A stretch of 15,841 nt of DNA from JBDSSS01 sp038224055 (GTDB taxonomy: Bacteria; Actinomycetota; Actinomycetes; Actinomycetales; Dermatophilaceae). Below the pieces are notes generated by a model that was given only the letters and a program-made list of their open reading frames with translations, did no database searches and was not told where the DNA came from. Made by a program: the position numbers and the translations under genes. The stretch lies in contig JBBRGO010000046.1 of the NCBI GenBank assembly GCA_038224055.1, forward strand, positions 1 through 15,841. The letters run 5' to 3'. Positions 1-6,609 of this stretch are shown here, piece by piece (position 1 is the stretch's first letter; each line of letters begins with the position of its first letter).

Positions 1-1216
1 CCCCGGAGCCGTTCTCCTTGCGACTCTTGCGACGCTCCTTGCCCGACTTGCGGCCCTCCTCCTCCTCGTCCTCGTCCTTGAGCTGAGCCAGCTCGGGCAG
101 CAGCTCGTGGCGGTGGGTGAAGGTGTCGAGGACCGAGAGGCTCACCGCAGCGATCGGGATCCCGATGAGAGCGCCGATCGGGCCGAGCAGTGCTGCGCCC
201 GCGATGACGGAACCCAGCGCGATCGCCGGGTGCACGTCCATGGTCCGGCGGCTGATCTTCGGGGTGAAGACGTAGTTCTCGATCTGCTGGTAGATCGTCG
301 CGAAGATCGCGATCCACAGGGCGTTGACCGGCTCGTTCAGCAGCGTGAAGAGGGCCGGCAGGACCACGCCGATGTAGGTGCCGATGGTCGGGATGAACTG
401 GCCGACGATGCCGGCAAAGATGCCGAGCGGGAGCCAGAAGGGCACGTCGATGAACCAGAAGAACGCGACGTGGAAAGCGGCGGACAGGCTGGCGAGGACG
501 AGCTTGGAGATGACGTAGCCGCCCGTCTTCTCCACCGAGATCGTCCACACGGTGACGAAGACGCGCTGGAAGCGCTGGGGGAGCCAGGAGCCGATCGCCT
601 GGCGCAGCTTGGGGCTGTCGGCCGAGAAGTAGTAGGCGAAGACGAGGATCGTCAGGGCGTCGAAGATGAAGGTGAGGAGCGAGCCGAAGATGCCCAGGAT
701 GCCGCCGCCGTAGCGACCGGCGAGCTCCCCGAGCTTGTCCGGGGTGAGGTCGAGCGTCTTCTGGATCTGCGCGATGTCGAAGGAGGTCTGGAAGGTCGAG
801 TTGACCCAGTTGATCGCCGCCGTGATGGCATTGGGTAGCTGCGTCCCGAGATCGGAGAGCTGGGAGACGAATACCGAGCCGAACATCTCCCCGAGCGCGC
901 CGAAACCGACGAGCATCCCCAGCATCGTCAGCCCGGTGGCGAGGCCACGCTTCATCCCGCGCTTGGTCATCAGGAGCACGACCGGCTCCATCGCGATGGA
1001 CAGCAGCCACGCGAGCAGGAGCAGCAGCAGGAAGGAGCCCGTCGCCTGGAAGGCCCAGGTCGCGATCCACAGCAGCACGATCGCGACGATGATGATGAAG
1101 GCCGTGCGTCGGGTGTTCGCCGGGCTGATGGCGACCCACTGCGTCGGGCCATGGGGACGCGGCGCGCGTGGGGCGCCGAGAACGGGGCCCTTCGTCACCG
1201 GTTGGTCTTCGCTCAC
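1..1216 (-). CDS. AI-2E family transporter (partial, C-terminus beyond window)
   Basis: Predicted polytopic inner-membrane permease of the AI-2E/PerM/TqsA-like family. Some members export autoinducer-2 or act in ion exchange; the substrate here cannot be told. From the GTG at 1216, 405 codons are visible before the gene leaves the window. The N-terminus (about residues 1-35) is polar, followed by hydrophobic segments near residues 39-56 and 61-83 and more downstream. Family hallmarks are the segment GQFIPTIGTYIG and, after it, YQQIENYVFTPKISRR followed by HPAIAL. The visible C-terminus is a cytoplasmic-looking charged tail, first Asp/Glu-rich and then Lys/Arg-rich. No strong Shine-Dalgarno precedes the GTG, so a second GTG seven codons in is an alternative start. 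Nothing links it functionally to the carotenoid genes. The family call is firm; the exact start and the function are not. Confidence 0.85.
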   Translation of the reverse strand, partial: MSEDQPVTKGPVLGAPRAPRPHGPTQWVAISPANTRRTAFIIIVAIVLLWIATWAFQATGSFLLLLLLAWLLSIAMEPVVLLMTKRGMKRGLATGLTMLGMLVGFGALGEMFGSVFVSQLSDLGTQLPNAITAAINWVNSTFQTSFDIAQIQKTLDLTPDKLGELAGRYGGGILGIFGSLLTFIFDALTILVFAYYFSADSPKLRQAIGSWLPQRFQRVFVTVWTISVEKTGGYVISKLVLASLSAAFHVAFFWFIDVPFWLPLGIFAGIVGQFIPTIGTYIGVVLPALFTLLNEPVNALWIAIFATIYQQIENYVFTPKISRRTMDVHPAIALGSVIAGAALLGPIGALIGIPIAAVSLSVLDTFTHRHELLPELAQLKDEDEEEEGRKSGKERRKSRKENGSG

Positions 1217-1295
1217 AAGCCCGAGACTACGGCTCGCCACCTCACGTTGCCCCACGAGGAGACGGGCGAGTCGTTCGCCGCCGGTGCAGGACGCA

Positions 1296-1330
1296 CGGCC
1301 GACCGTGGCCCGGCGGGTCAGGGTCGGCCG
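1296..1330 (-). terminator. Candidate terminator hairpin after the SDR gene
   Basis: A perfect 9-bp inverted repeat (CGGCCGACC at 1296-1304, GGTCGGCCG at 1322-1330) with a 17-nt loop starts 10 bases past the SDR stop codon on the minus strand. There is no T-run after it, as is common for actinobacterial terminators. It lies in the 123-bp gap before the AI-2E transporter gene. Confidence 0.45.
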
Positions 1331-1339
1331 GCCGAGACC

Positions 1340-2197
1340 TCAGACGGGGATGCCGACGCGCCAGCCGTGCGTCGGGGCGAAGCCGATGAGCTCTTTGGCG
1401 CGCTTGTTGGACAGGAGGGTCTCGTGCCCGGTCAGCTCGCCGCGGACCTCGACCTCGGGGAAGAAGCGCTGCATGAGGACGGCCGACTCGTCACTCACGA
1501 TCGTGTCGTCGTTGGCGATGATGACGTTGACCGAACCCGTCGTGTCCGCCTCGAGGGCGTTGCGGCAGGCGGCTGCGCCGTCACGGACGTCGATGTAGCC
1601 CCACAGGTTCCAGATCCGCGACTCGGGGTCGTCCTTGAAGCCGGGGACCCGCTCGTAGTCGGCATCGGTGAAGATGTTGGAGAAGCGGAGCCCGACGAAG
1701 GGGATGCCCGACCACTGCGAGATGTGCTCGGCCATCGTCTCGGTCAGTACCTTCGACAGGGCGTAGGTCGACTCGGGGAACGGGAAGTGGTCCTCGTCGA
1801 CAGGGGCGTAGCGCGGCGGTGAGTCCGGGCCGAAGGCGAGCCCGAGCGTCGTCTCGCTCGAGGCCCACACGACCCGCTGGAGACCGAGCTCCTTCGCGGC
1901 GAGGAAGACGTGGGCGTTCATCGAGGTGTTCTCGGTGAGCGTCGCCGCTGCCGGACGCAGGCCCGGCGCGGGGATGTTGGCCAGGTGCACGACGGCGTCC
2001 GCACCCGAGAGGACGTCGACGGCCTCCCCGTAGACCGTGAGGTCGGCGCGCAGGAACTCGCCGTCGAGATCAGCCGGCCGCGGGGCGGCATCGGTGGCGA
2101 GCACGTCGTAGCCGTGCTCCGTCAGCTCGGCGACGGCGGCCCGTCCGGCCTTGCCCGCTGCTCCGGTCACGACGACGCGCTTGATGGAAGTAGTCAT
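1340..2197 (-). CDS. NAD-dependent epimerase/dehydratase, extended SDR family
   Basis: A 285-residue predicted cytosolic oxidoreductase of the extended short-chain dehydrogenase/reductase (nucleotide-sugar epimerase-like) family. The N-terminal Rossmann motif TGAAGKAG is at residues 11-18, with an acidic residue (D36) at the end of the second strand consistent with NAD binding. The catalytic YxxxK is Y145-ALS-K149, with serines at 113-114 placed for the third catalytic residue. Length suits a minimal epimerase/dehydratase. Substrate is unknown. The ATG at 2197 has no clear ribosome-binding site, but a -10-like TACTGT lies 6 bases before it, which would allow a leaderless mRNA. It diverges from the crtYc operon across 192 bp. 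A role in carotenoid or sugar modification is possible from position only. Confidence 0.85.
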   Translation of the reverse strand: MTTSIKRVVVTGAAGKAGRAAVAELTEHGYDVLATDAAPRPADLDGEFLRADLTVYGEAVDVLSGADAVVHLANIPAPGLRPAAATLTENTSMNAHVFLAAKELGLQRVVWASSETTLGLAFGPDSPPRYAPVDEDHFPFPESTYALSKVLTETMAEHISQWSGIPFVGLRFSNIFTDADYERVPGFKDDPESRIWNLWGYIDVRDGAAACRNALEADTTGSVNVIIANDDTIVSDESAVLMQRFFPEVEVRGELTGHETLLSNKRAKELIGFAPTHGWRVGIPV

Positions 2198-2198
2198 C

Positions 2199-2213
2199 TG
2201 CCTACAGTAGGCA
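2199..2213 (-). promoter_or_regulatory. Palindrome overlapping a putative leaderless promoter of the SDR gene
   Basis: TGCCTACAGTAGGCA is a perfect inverted repeat with 7-bp arms and one central base, beginning one base upstream of the SDR start codon. Read on the minus strand it contains TACTGT, which fits the TANNNT -10 pattern; six bases then separate it from the A of the ATG. That is the geometry of leaderless actinobacterial genes. The symmetry could be a repressor operator covering the -10. No convincing -35 is visible. Confidence 0.4.
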
Positions 2214-2261
2214 CACGACCCCGCCGCGTGCGGAGTCGCCCCTTCCGTGGGAGCGCCTCGC

Positions 2262-2281
2262 GGGGCGGGACGGGGGCGGGG
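2262..2281 (+). other. Putative G-quadruplex in the SDR/crtYc divergent promoter region
   Basis: Four plus-strand G-runs of 4, 3, 5 and 4 bases are separated by loops of only 1, 2 and 1 bases. This is tight enough to predict a stable G-quadruplex. It sits in the middle of the 192-bp region (2198-2389) between the divergent SDR and crtYc genes. Apart from this tract and the palindrome at 2199-2213, I see no clear -35/-10 pair for crtYc there. Confidence 0.45.
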
Positions 2282-2389
2282 CCTGGCCGGGCGGGCTCAC
2301 GTAGGCTGACGACACGATGGGCCCGCGGGTCCTCGCGACCGAGCCCAGCGGCATACGGACGACAGCCACGAGACACGAGAACGGGGCCG

Positions 2390-2734
2390 ATGGACCGCTA
2401 TCAGTACCTCGCGCTCATGGTGGCGTGCCTGCTCGTCACGCTGCCGCTGGAGTTCGTCTTCGACGCGCGCGTCTACCGCCGGCCGCGGCTGCTGCTCATG
2501 GCGATGCTGCCCGTCGTCGTCGCCTACTCCGCGTGGGACATCGTCGGCATCTGGCGCGGTCACTGGAGCTACAACCCCGACTTCGTCACGGGCATCCTGC
2601 TCCCGTTGCGTATGCCGCTCGAGGAGCTCGTCTTCTTCGTCGTGATCCCCATCTGCGGCCTGCTCTCCTACCAGGCGGTCGGCACGGTGCTGACGACGGT
2701 CCGCCGGCTCCGAGGCAGGCGTTCGGATGCGTGA
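2390..2734 (+). CDS. crtYc: Lycopene cyclase, heterodimeric, CrtYc subunit
   Basis: A 114-residue integral membrane protein, one half of the two-subunit lycopene cyclase of actinobacteria. It has three hydrophobic segments (about residues 5-22, 33-52 and 79-97). The conserved PxEE-type signature PLEE is at residues 76-79, just before the third segment. With CrtYd it is expected to close both ends of lycopene to give beta-carotene in the membrane. The alternatives CrtYe/CrtYf (epsilon rings, or C50 carotenoid cyclases) cannot be excluded by motif, but the nearby crtU, which needs beta rings, and the absence of an elongase/hydratase gene favour beta-cyclase. The ATG at 2390 follows a weak GGGG-type ribosome-binding site. 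Its stop overlaps the crtYd start by 8 bp, implying translational coupling. Confidence 0.82.
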   Translation: MDRYQYLALMVACLLVTLPLEFVFDARVYRRPRLLLMAMLPVVVAYSAWDIVGIWRGHWSYNPDFVTGILLPLRMPLEELVFFVVIPICGLLSYQAVGTVLTTVRRLRGRRSDA

Positions 2735-3086
2735 GTACACCGTGCTGGCAGTGCTTTCCGTTGCCATCACCATCGCTCTCGTGCTGCGGCTACGGGTCGG
2801 GATCTTCCGCACGGCGCAGTACTGGGTCGCGATGGCCATCGTCGTCGCCTTCCAGGTGCTCGTCGACGGCTGGCTGACCAAGCTGAGCACACCCATCGTC
2901 ATCTACAACCCCGAGCACCACCTCGGGCTGCGGTTCCCGTGGGACGTCCCGGTCGAGGACTACCTCTTCGGCTTCTCGATGGTGACGAGCTGCATCGCCC
3001 TGTGGGAGCGCGGCAAGCGGAAGTCCCGCCGCGCCGACCCCACCTCCACCGCCGAACCGATGAGCCACAGAAGGAGCCAGTCATGA
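2727..3086 (+). CDS. crtYd: Lycopene cyclase, heterodimeric, CrtYd subunit
   Basis: The 119-residue partner of CrtYc. It has three hydrophobic stretches (about residues 4-20, 32-49 and 78-94) and the matching signature PVED at residues 75-78, in the context WDVPVEDYLFGF. The segment YNPEHHLGLRF just before it is also typical of the family. The C-terminus (from about residue 95) is a basic, soluble tail. Both subunits are required for cyclisation in characterised systems such as Brevibacterium linens. The start overlaps the end of crtYc by 8 bp, and the stop overlaps the methyltransferase start in ATGA. The three products are therefore probably translated in near-fixed ratio. Confidence 0.82.
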   Translation: MREYTVLAVLSVAITIALVLRLRVGIFRTAQYWVAMAIVVAFQVLVDGWLTKLSTPIVIYNPEHHLGLRFPWDVPVEDYLFGFSMVTSCIALWERGKRKSRRADPTSTAEPMSHRRSQS

Positions 3087-3847
3087 CGACGACGCACGCG
3101 GTCCCCCGAGGTGAGGTCTCCGAGGCCTTCGACGAGGTCGCCGACCGCTACGACCTCATGGTCGCGCTCAACCCCGGCTACCACGCACACCTGCGGGCGT
3201 CGGCGACGGTGCTCGTCGAGTCGCGGCCCGCCGGGACCGGACCCGTGCGCCTCCTCGACCTCGGCTGCGGCTCCGGCGCCTCGACGAAGGCCCTCGTCGC
3301 GGCCCTCGAGGAGAGCGGCCGCGACTACACGCTCGTCGGGGTCGACGCCTCGGCCGGGATGCTCCGCGAGGCCCGCAAGAAGGACTGGCCGAGAGGGGTC
3401 ACCTTCGCGCAGGGCCGGGCCGAGGGTGTGGGTGGGCTGGCCGAGCTGACGGACGTCGTCGCCGACGGCGGTCTCGACGGGATCTTCGCCGCCTACCTGG
3501 TGCGCAACGTCCCCGAGCGCGACGCCCTGCTCGCCTCCCTGCACGAGGTGCTCCGGCCCGGTGCGGCGCTCGTCATCCACGAGTACTCGGTCGCGGGCAA
3601 CCGGAAGGCCGAGGCGGTCTGGACCGCCGTCTGCTGGTCGGTCGTCGTGCCGCTCGGCTACGTCACGTCGCGCCGGACCCGGCTCTACCAGTACCTCTGG
3701 AAGAGCGTCATGGAGATGGACTCGACGCAGCGGCTGATGGAGCGGCTGCTGGTGGCAGGGTTCGAGGACGTGCGCTCGCGGACGATGGGCAGCTGGCAGC
3801 GCGGCATCATCCACACCTTCCACGCCCGCCGTCCGCTCGACTCGTGA
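3083..3847 (+). CDS. crtT: SAM-dependent methyltransferase, CrtT-like
   Basis: A 254-residue class I SAM methyltransferase, probably cytosolic. The glycine-rich SAM-binding motif I is LLDLGCGSG (about residues 57-65), followed by the acidic motif LVGVDAS and the later motif LRPGAALVIHE. It lies between the lycopene cyclase and crtU, the position of crtT in the Streptomyces crtYTU operon, which is why I use that symbol. CrtU is known to aromatise the ring by moving an existing methyl group and needs no SAM. This enzyme must therefore do something else, for example O-methylation of a hydroxylated carotenoid or methylation of another lipid or quinone. Start is ATG in the ATGA overlap with crtYd; the end overlaps crtU in GTGA. 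Confidence 0.75.
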   Translation: MTTTHAVPRGEVSEAFDEVADRYDLMVALNPGYHAHLRASATVLVESRPAGTGPVRLLDLGCGSGASTKALVAALEESGRDYTLVGVDASAGMLREARKKDWPRGVTFAQGRAEGVGGLAELTDVVADGGLDGIFAAYLVRNVPERDALLASLHEVLRPGAALVIHEYSVAGNRKAEAVWTAVCWSVVVPLGYVTSRRTRLYQYLWKSVMEMDSTQRLMERLLVAGFEDVRSRTMGSWQRGIIHTFHARRPLDS

Positions 3848-5397
3848 GCCCGGCGCGCTGGCGGCCGGGCCGGGACCACCGGGCGGAGTGGCACCCGGCC
3901 GCCACCCCGGGTGAGGCGGTGCGACCGCTCGCCGGACGGGGGGTCGTCGTCGTGGGTGGCGGCGTCGCAGGGCTCGCGGCCGCCACCGGCCTGGCCGAGC
4001 GCGGCGTGGCCGTGACGCTCGTCGAGCGGCAGGCGACCCTGGGCGGGCGGGTTCGCTCCTGGGACATCGACCTGCCCGGGGAGCGACCCGGCTCGATGAG
4101 CCGCGGCTTCCACGCCTTCTTCCGGCAGTACTACAACCTGCGAGCGCTCTTGCGGCGCAGTGACCCCGGGCTCGAGCGGCTCCGCTTCGTCGAGGACTAC
4201 CCGCTCAGCCTCGCCGACGGCCCGACCGACTCCTTCGCGCGGATCCCGAGGACCCCCCCGCTCAGCATCGCCGCCTTCGTCGCGCAGAGCCCGAGCTTCC
4301 CGTTGGCCGCGCTGCGTCACGTCGACGTCGGTGCGGCGCTGGGACTGCTCGACGTGACCTTCCCCGACACCTACAGCGAGTACGACGGGGTGAGCGCGGC
4401 CGACGTCCTCGACCGACTCTGCTTCCCCGACGAGGCCCGCCACCTCGCCCTCGAGGTCTTCGCCAGGAGCTTCTTCGCCGACCCCCGCGACTTCTCCGGT
4501 GGCGAGCTCGTGGCGATGTTCCACACCTACTTCACCGGGTCGTCGGAGGGACTGCTCTTCGACGTCCCGAGTGCCGACTACGACTCCGCGCTCTGGGCCC
4601 CCCTGGGCCGTCACCTCCACCGGCTCGGCGTCGACGTGCGCGTGGGCGTGGAGGTCACCGGGCTCGCGGAGCTCGACGACGGCGGGGTCCAGGTGCGATT
4701 GGGAGACGGCTCGGCGCTGGATGCCGACGCCGTCGTGCTCGCCGTCGACCGGGCTCCGTTGCAGCGCCTCGTCGCCGACGCGGCCTGGCTCGGCGACTCT
4801 GGATGGCGCTCGCGGATCGCGGGTCTGCGGATCACGCCCCCGTTCGCTGTGTGGCGCTTGTGGCTCGATCAACCTGCACCGCAAGGAAGCCCACCCTTCC
4901 TCGGCACGAGCGGTTACGGCCCTCTCGACAACGTCTCCTTCGTCGAGCAGATGGAGCAGGGCGCCGGGGAATGGGCGGCCGGGTCCGGTGGCTGCGTCGT
5001 CGAGCTCCATGCGTATGCCGTCCAGCCCGGTGCCGACGAGACCGCCCTCCGCGCGGAGCTGCTGACACAGCTGCACCGCATCCACCCCGAGCTCGACGGG
5101 GCGACGGTGGTGCACGACGAGTGGATCCTCGCCGAGGACTGCCCGCTCGCCGGCACCGACACGTGGGCGGACCGTCCCGGCGTCGTCACGCCCGACCCGC
5201 GGGTGGTGCTGGCCGGGGACGGCATCCGGTGCGCCTACCCCGTCGCGCTGATGGAGCGGGCCGCGACAACCGGCTGGCTCGCCGCCAACACGCTGCTCGA
5301 GGCGGCCGGCCTCGACGGGCACGACCTCTGGACCGTGCCGCAGCGCGGGCGCGGTCAGGCCGCCGCCCACGCCGCCCGGCGGTTCCTCGCCCGCTGA
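3844..5397 (+). CDS. crtU: Carotene desaturase/methyltransferase (isorenieratene synthase) CrtU
   Basis: A 517-residue FAD-dependent enzyme of the phytoene desaturase superfamily. CrtU enzymes turn the beta-ionone rings of beta-carotene into aromatic phi rings by desaturation and methyl migration, giving isorenieratene. The dinucleotide-binding motif VVVVGGGVAGLAA spans about residues 34-46, with the FAD-ribose acidic residue E61. The segment RGFHAFFRQYYNLR at 87-100 is highly characteristic of actinobacterial CrtU. The C-terminal FAD motif AGDGIR is at 457-462. Length agrees with Brevibacterium and Streptomyces CrtU. Translation starts at GTG in the GTGA overlap with crtT, with about 30 N-terminal residues before the Rossmann fold. 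It is the last gene of the plus-strand operon and meets the minus-strand operon at a hairpin. Confidence 0.88.
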   Translation: MSPARWRPGRDHRAEWHPAATPGEAVRPLAGRGVVVVGGGVAGLAAATGLAERGVAVTLVERQATLGGRVRSWDIDLPGERPGSMSRGFHAFFRQYYNLRALLRRSDPGLERLRFVEDYPLSLADGPTDSFARIPRTPPLSIAAFVAQSPSFPLAALRHVDVGAALGLLDVTFPDTYSEYDGVSAADVLDRLCFPDEARHLALEVFARSFFADPRDFSGGELVAMFHTYFTGSSEGLLFDVPSADYDSALWAPLGRHLHRLGVDVRVGVEVTGLAELDDGGVQVRLGDGSALDADAVVLAVDRAPLQRLVADAAWLGDSGWRSRIAGLRITPPFAVWRLWLDQPAPQGSPPFLGTSGYGPLDNVSFVEQMEQGAGEWAAGSGGCVVELHAYAVQPGADETALRAELLTQLHRIHPELDGATVVHDEWILAEDCPLAGTDTWADRPGVVTPDPRVVLAGDGIRCAYPVALMERAATTGWLAANTLLEAAGLDGHDLWTVPQRGRGQAAAHAARRFLAR

Positions 5398-5409
5398 ACC
5401 TGGCGTGCG

Positions 5410-5448
5410 GGGCGCGGCCCTGCAGATGTGACCCCTTCGGCCGCGCCC
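5410..5448. terminator. Bidirectional hairpin between the convergent crt operons
   Basis: A perfect 10-bp inverted repeat, GGGCGCGGCC (5410-5419) and GGCCGCGCCC (5439-5448), with a 19-nt loop. It lies 12 bases after the crtU stop and 11 bases from the stop of the convergent Rieske gene, so it can end transcription from both sides. No T-run is present. Confidence 0.6.
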
Positions 5449-5459
5449 TGGTCGGCCCG

Positions 5460-6503
5460 TCAGGCGCCGTAGGACTCGCCGCGGTCGCGCAGCAGCCAGC
5501 GGCGCTCGGCATACGCCATGTCGTCGACCCAGAGCTGCCGGGCCGTCGAGGCGACCGCCGGGCGGATCAGGCCGGCCAGGGCACGGGCCACGGCGAACCC
5601 CTTGCGGTTCGAGTGCGCGATCGTCGCCTCGGTCATCACCGTCACCGGGTGGCCCGCCTCGTCATGGCCGAGCAGGGTCGCATGGGTCTCGACGACGCTG
5701 CCGGTGCCCTCGCCCCCGGTGATCGTCATGACGATCGTCCGGGCGTCGGGGCAGGCGAACTCGGCCCGCACCGGCACGCCCCAGCTCTTCGACACCCGGA
5801 AGGCGACGTCGACGACGAGCACCTCGTCACTCGAGGCGGAGTCGTCGACGGTGAGGTGGCTGAAGGCGTAGGGGTGGTACCAGGTGCCGTGCCAGGGGTC
5901 GAGGCGGTTGGCGACGATGTCGGCCGGCTCGCAGCGTCCGCGCACGGTGACGACGGTCGCGAACGACGTCTCGGCCGGGGGCCGGGTCGTGAGGACCGGT
6001 GCCTCGCCGGGCTCCTCGCCGGGAGTCGGCAGCTGCACCCAGAGGAAGACACCGTCGTCGTGGGCCGGAAAGGTGAGCCAGTCGCGCCGGACGCCTTCGG
6101 CCAGGGCGAGGCCGTGCCACCGGCAGTAGACCTGCCCGTGCATCACCTCGCAGTCCTCGAGGAGCGCCCCGAGGTGCGGGCACGAGCCCGGCCCGGCCCT
6201 GAGGCCACCGTCCTCGGCACGCCAGAGCACGACCTCCCGACCGAGCAGGACCCGCGTCACCGAGCGGGTCGACCCGACGTCCCCGGACGCACCGACGACG
6301 TGCCAGCCGCCGGGGTCCCGCTGCTGCGAGAGCTCGAAGGACCTGCGGATACGGGCAGGACGGGCCTGCCGCCAGGTGCCGGACAACCGGTCGCGCGGCT
6401 CCGGGGGAACGTGCCGCAGTGGGTTGATCGGCGCCTTGGCAGCTGCGGACCCCAGATCTCCCGGTCCGTCGGGCGCGGTCCGCAGGATCGGTCGGAAGCT
6501 CAC
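5460..6503 (-). CDS. Rieske non-heme iron oxygenase in the crtV position
   Basis: A 347-residue protein with two visible metal sites. The Rieske [2Fe-2S] motif is C108-P-H110, 16 residues, then C127-RW-H130. A mononuclear-iron motif of the oxygenase alpha-subunit type, N-x2-D-x2-H-x4-H, follows at N199, D202, H205 and H210. The pair D327/D328 near the C-terminus could supply the last iron ligand. This is therefore a probable monooxygenase-type oxygenase fed electrons by an unlinked reductase. It occupies the place of crtV in the Streptomyces crtEIBV operon; from memory, proteins at that place are annotated methylesterase or DUF5914, and I could not check this. Substrate is unknown; carotenoid oxygenation is inferred from context. 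Start is GTG. It lies 106 bp downstream of crtB, unlike the overlapping crtE-I-B genes, with tandem repeats between. Confidence 0.8.
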   Translation of the reverse strand: MSFRPILRTAPDGPGDLGSAAAKAPINPLRHVPPEPRDRLSGTWRQARPARIRRSFELSQQRDPGGWHVVGASGDVGSTRSVTRVLLGREVVLWRAEDGGLRAGPGSCPHLGALLEDCEVMHGQVYCRWHGLALAEGVRRDWLTFPAHDDGVFLWVQLPTPGEEPGEAPVLTTRPPAETSFATVVTVRGRCEPADIVANRLDPWHGTWYHPYAFSHLTVDDSASSDEVLVVDVAFRVSKSWGVPVRAEFACPDARTIVMTITGGEGTGSVVETHATLLGHDEAGHPVTVMTEATIAHSNRKGFAVARALAGLIRPAVASTARQLWVDDMAYAERRWLLRDRGESYGA

Positions 6504-6530
6504 GGGCTCACCGCTTTCGGGTCGGTGCTG

Positions 6531-6580
6531 ACGGGGGCTGACGGGGGCTGACGGGGGCTGACGGGTGCCGACAGGGGCCG
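6531..6580. repeat. 10-bp tandem repeat between crtB and the Rieske gene
   Basis: Three identical copies of ACGGGGGCTG (6531-6560) are followed by two copies with two changes each (6561-6570 and 6571-6580). They fill half of the 106-bp gap. The plus strand, which is the template strand for both flanking genes, carries regularly spaced G-runs of 3-5 with 5-6-base gaps and could form a G-quadruplex. The copy number is a likely site of slippage. Confidence 0.8.
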
Positions 6581-6609
6581 ACAGGCTGGTCCTGCCATTG
6601 TGGACCCCC

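Noticed and set aside
107..1822. Plus-strand open frames across the left end
   Set aside because: They overlap the minus-strand AI-2E transporter and SDR genes, whose translations match known families; the plus frames match nothing.
1340..2197. SDR gene as part of the carotenoid cluster
   Set aside because: It is transcribed away from the crt genes and has no motif for carotenoid substrates, so I kept it as a generic oxidoreductase.
2390..3086. C50 carotenoid cyclase (decaprenoxanthin or sarcinaxanthin type) instead of beta-cyclase
   Set aside because: No lycopene elongase/hydratase gene (crtEb/lbtA type) is present, and crtU requires beta-ionone rings.
3685..5370. 561-codon open frame on the minus strand opposite crtT/crtU
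   Set aside because: It lies antisense to the well-supported crtU and has no recognisable domain; its Arg/Gly/Val/Glu-rich composition is the usual mirror of a GC-rich coding strand.
4803..6551. 582-codon plus-strand frame across crtU and the Rieske gene
   Set aside because: It crosses the convergent hairpin and two genes with motifs, and its translation is Arg-rich noise.
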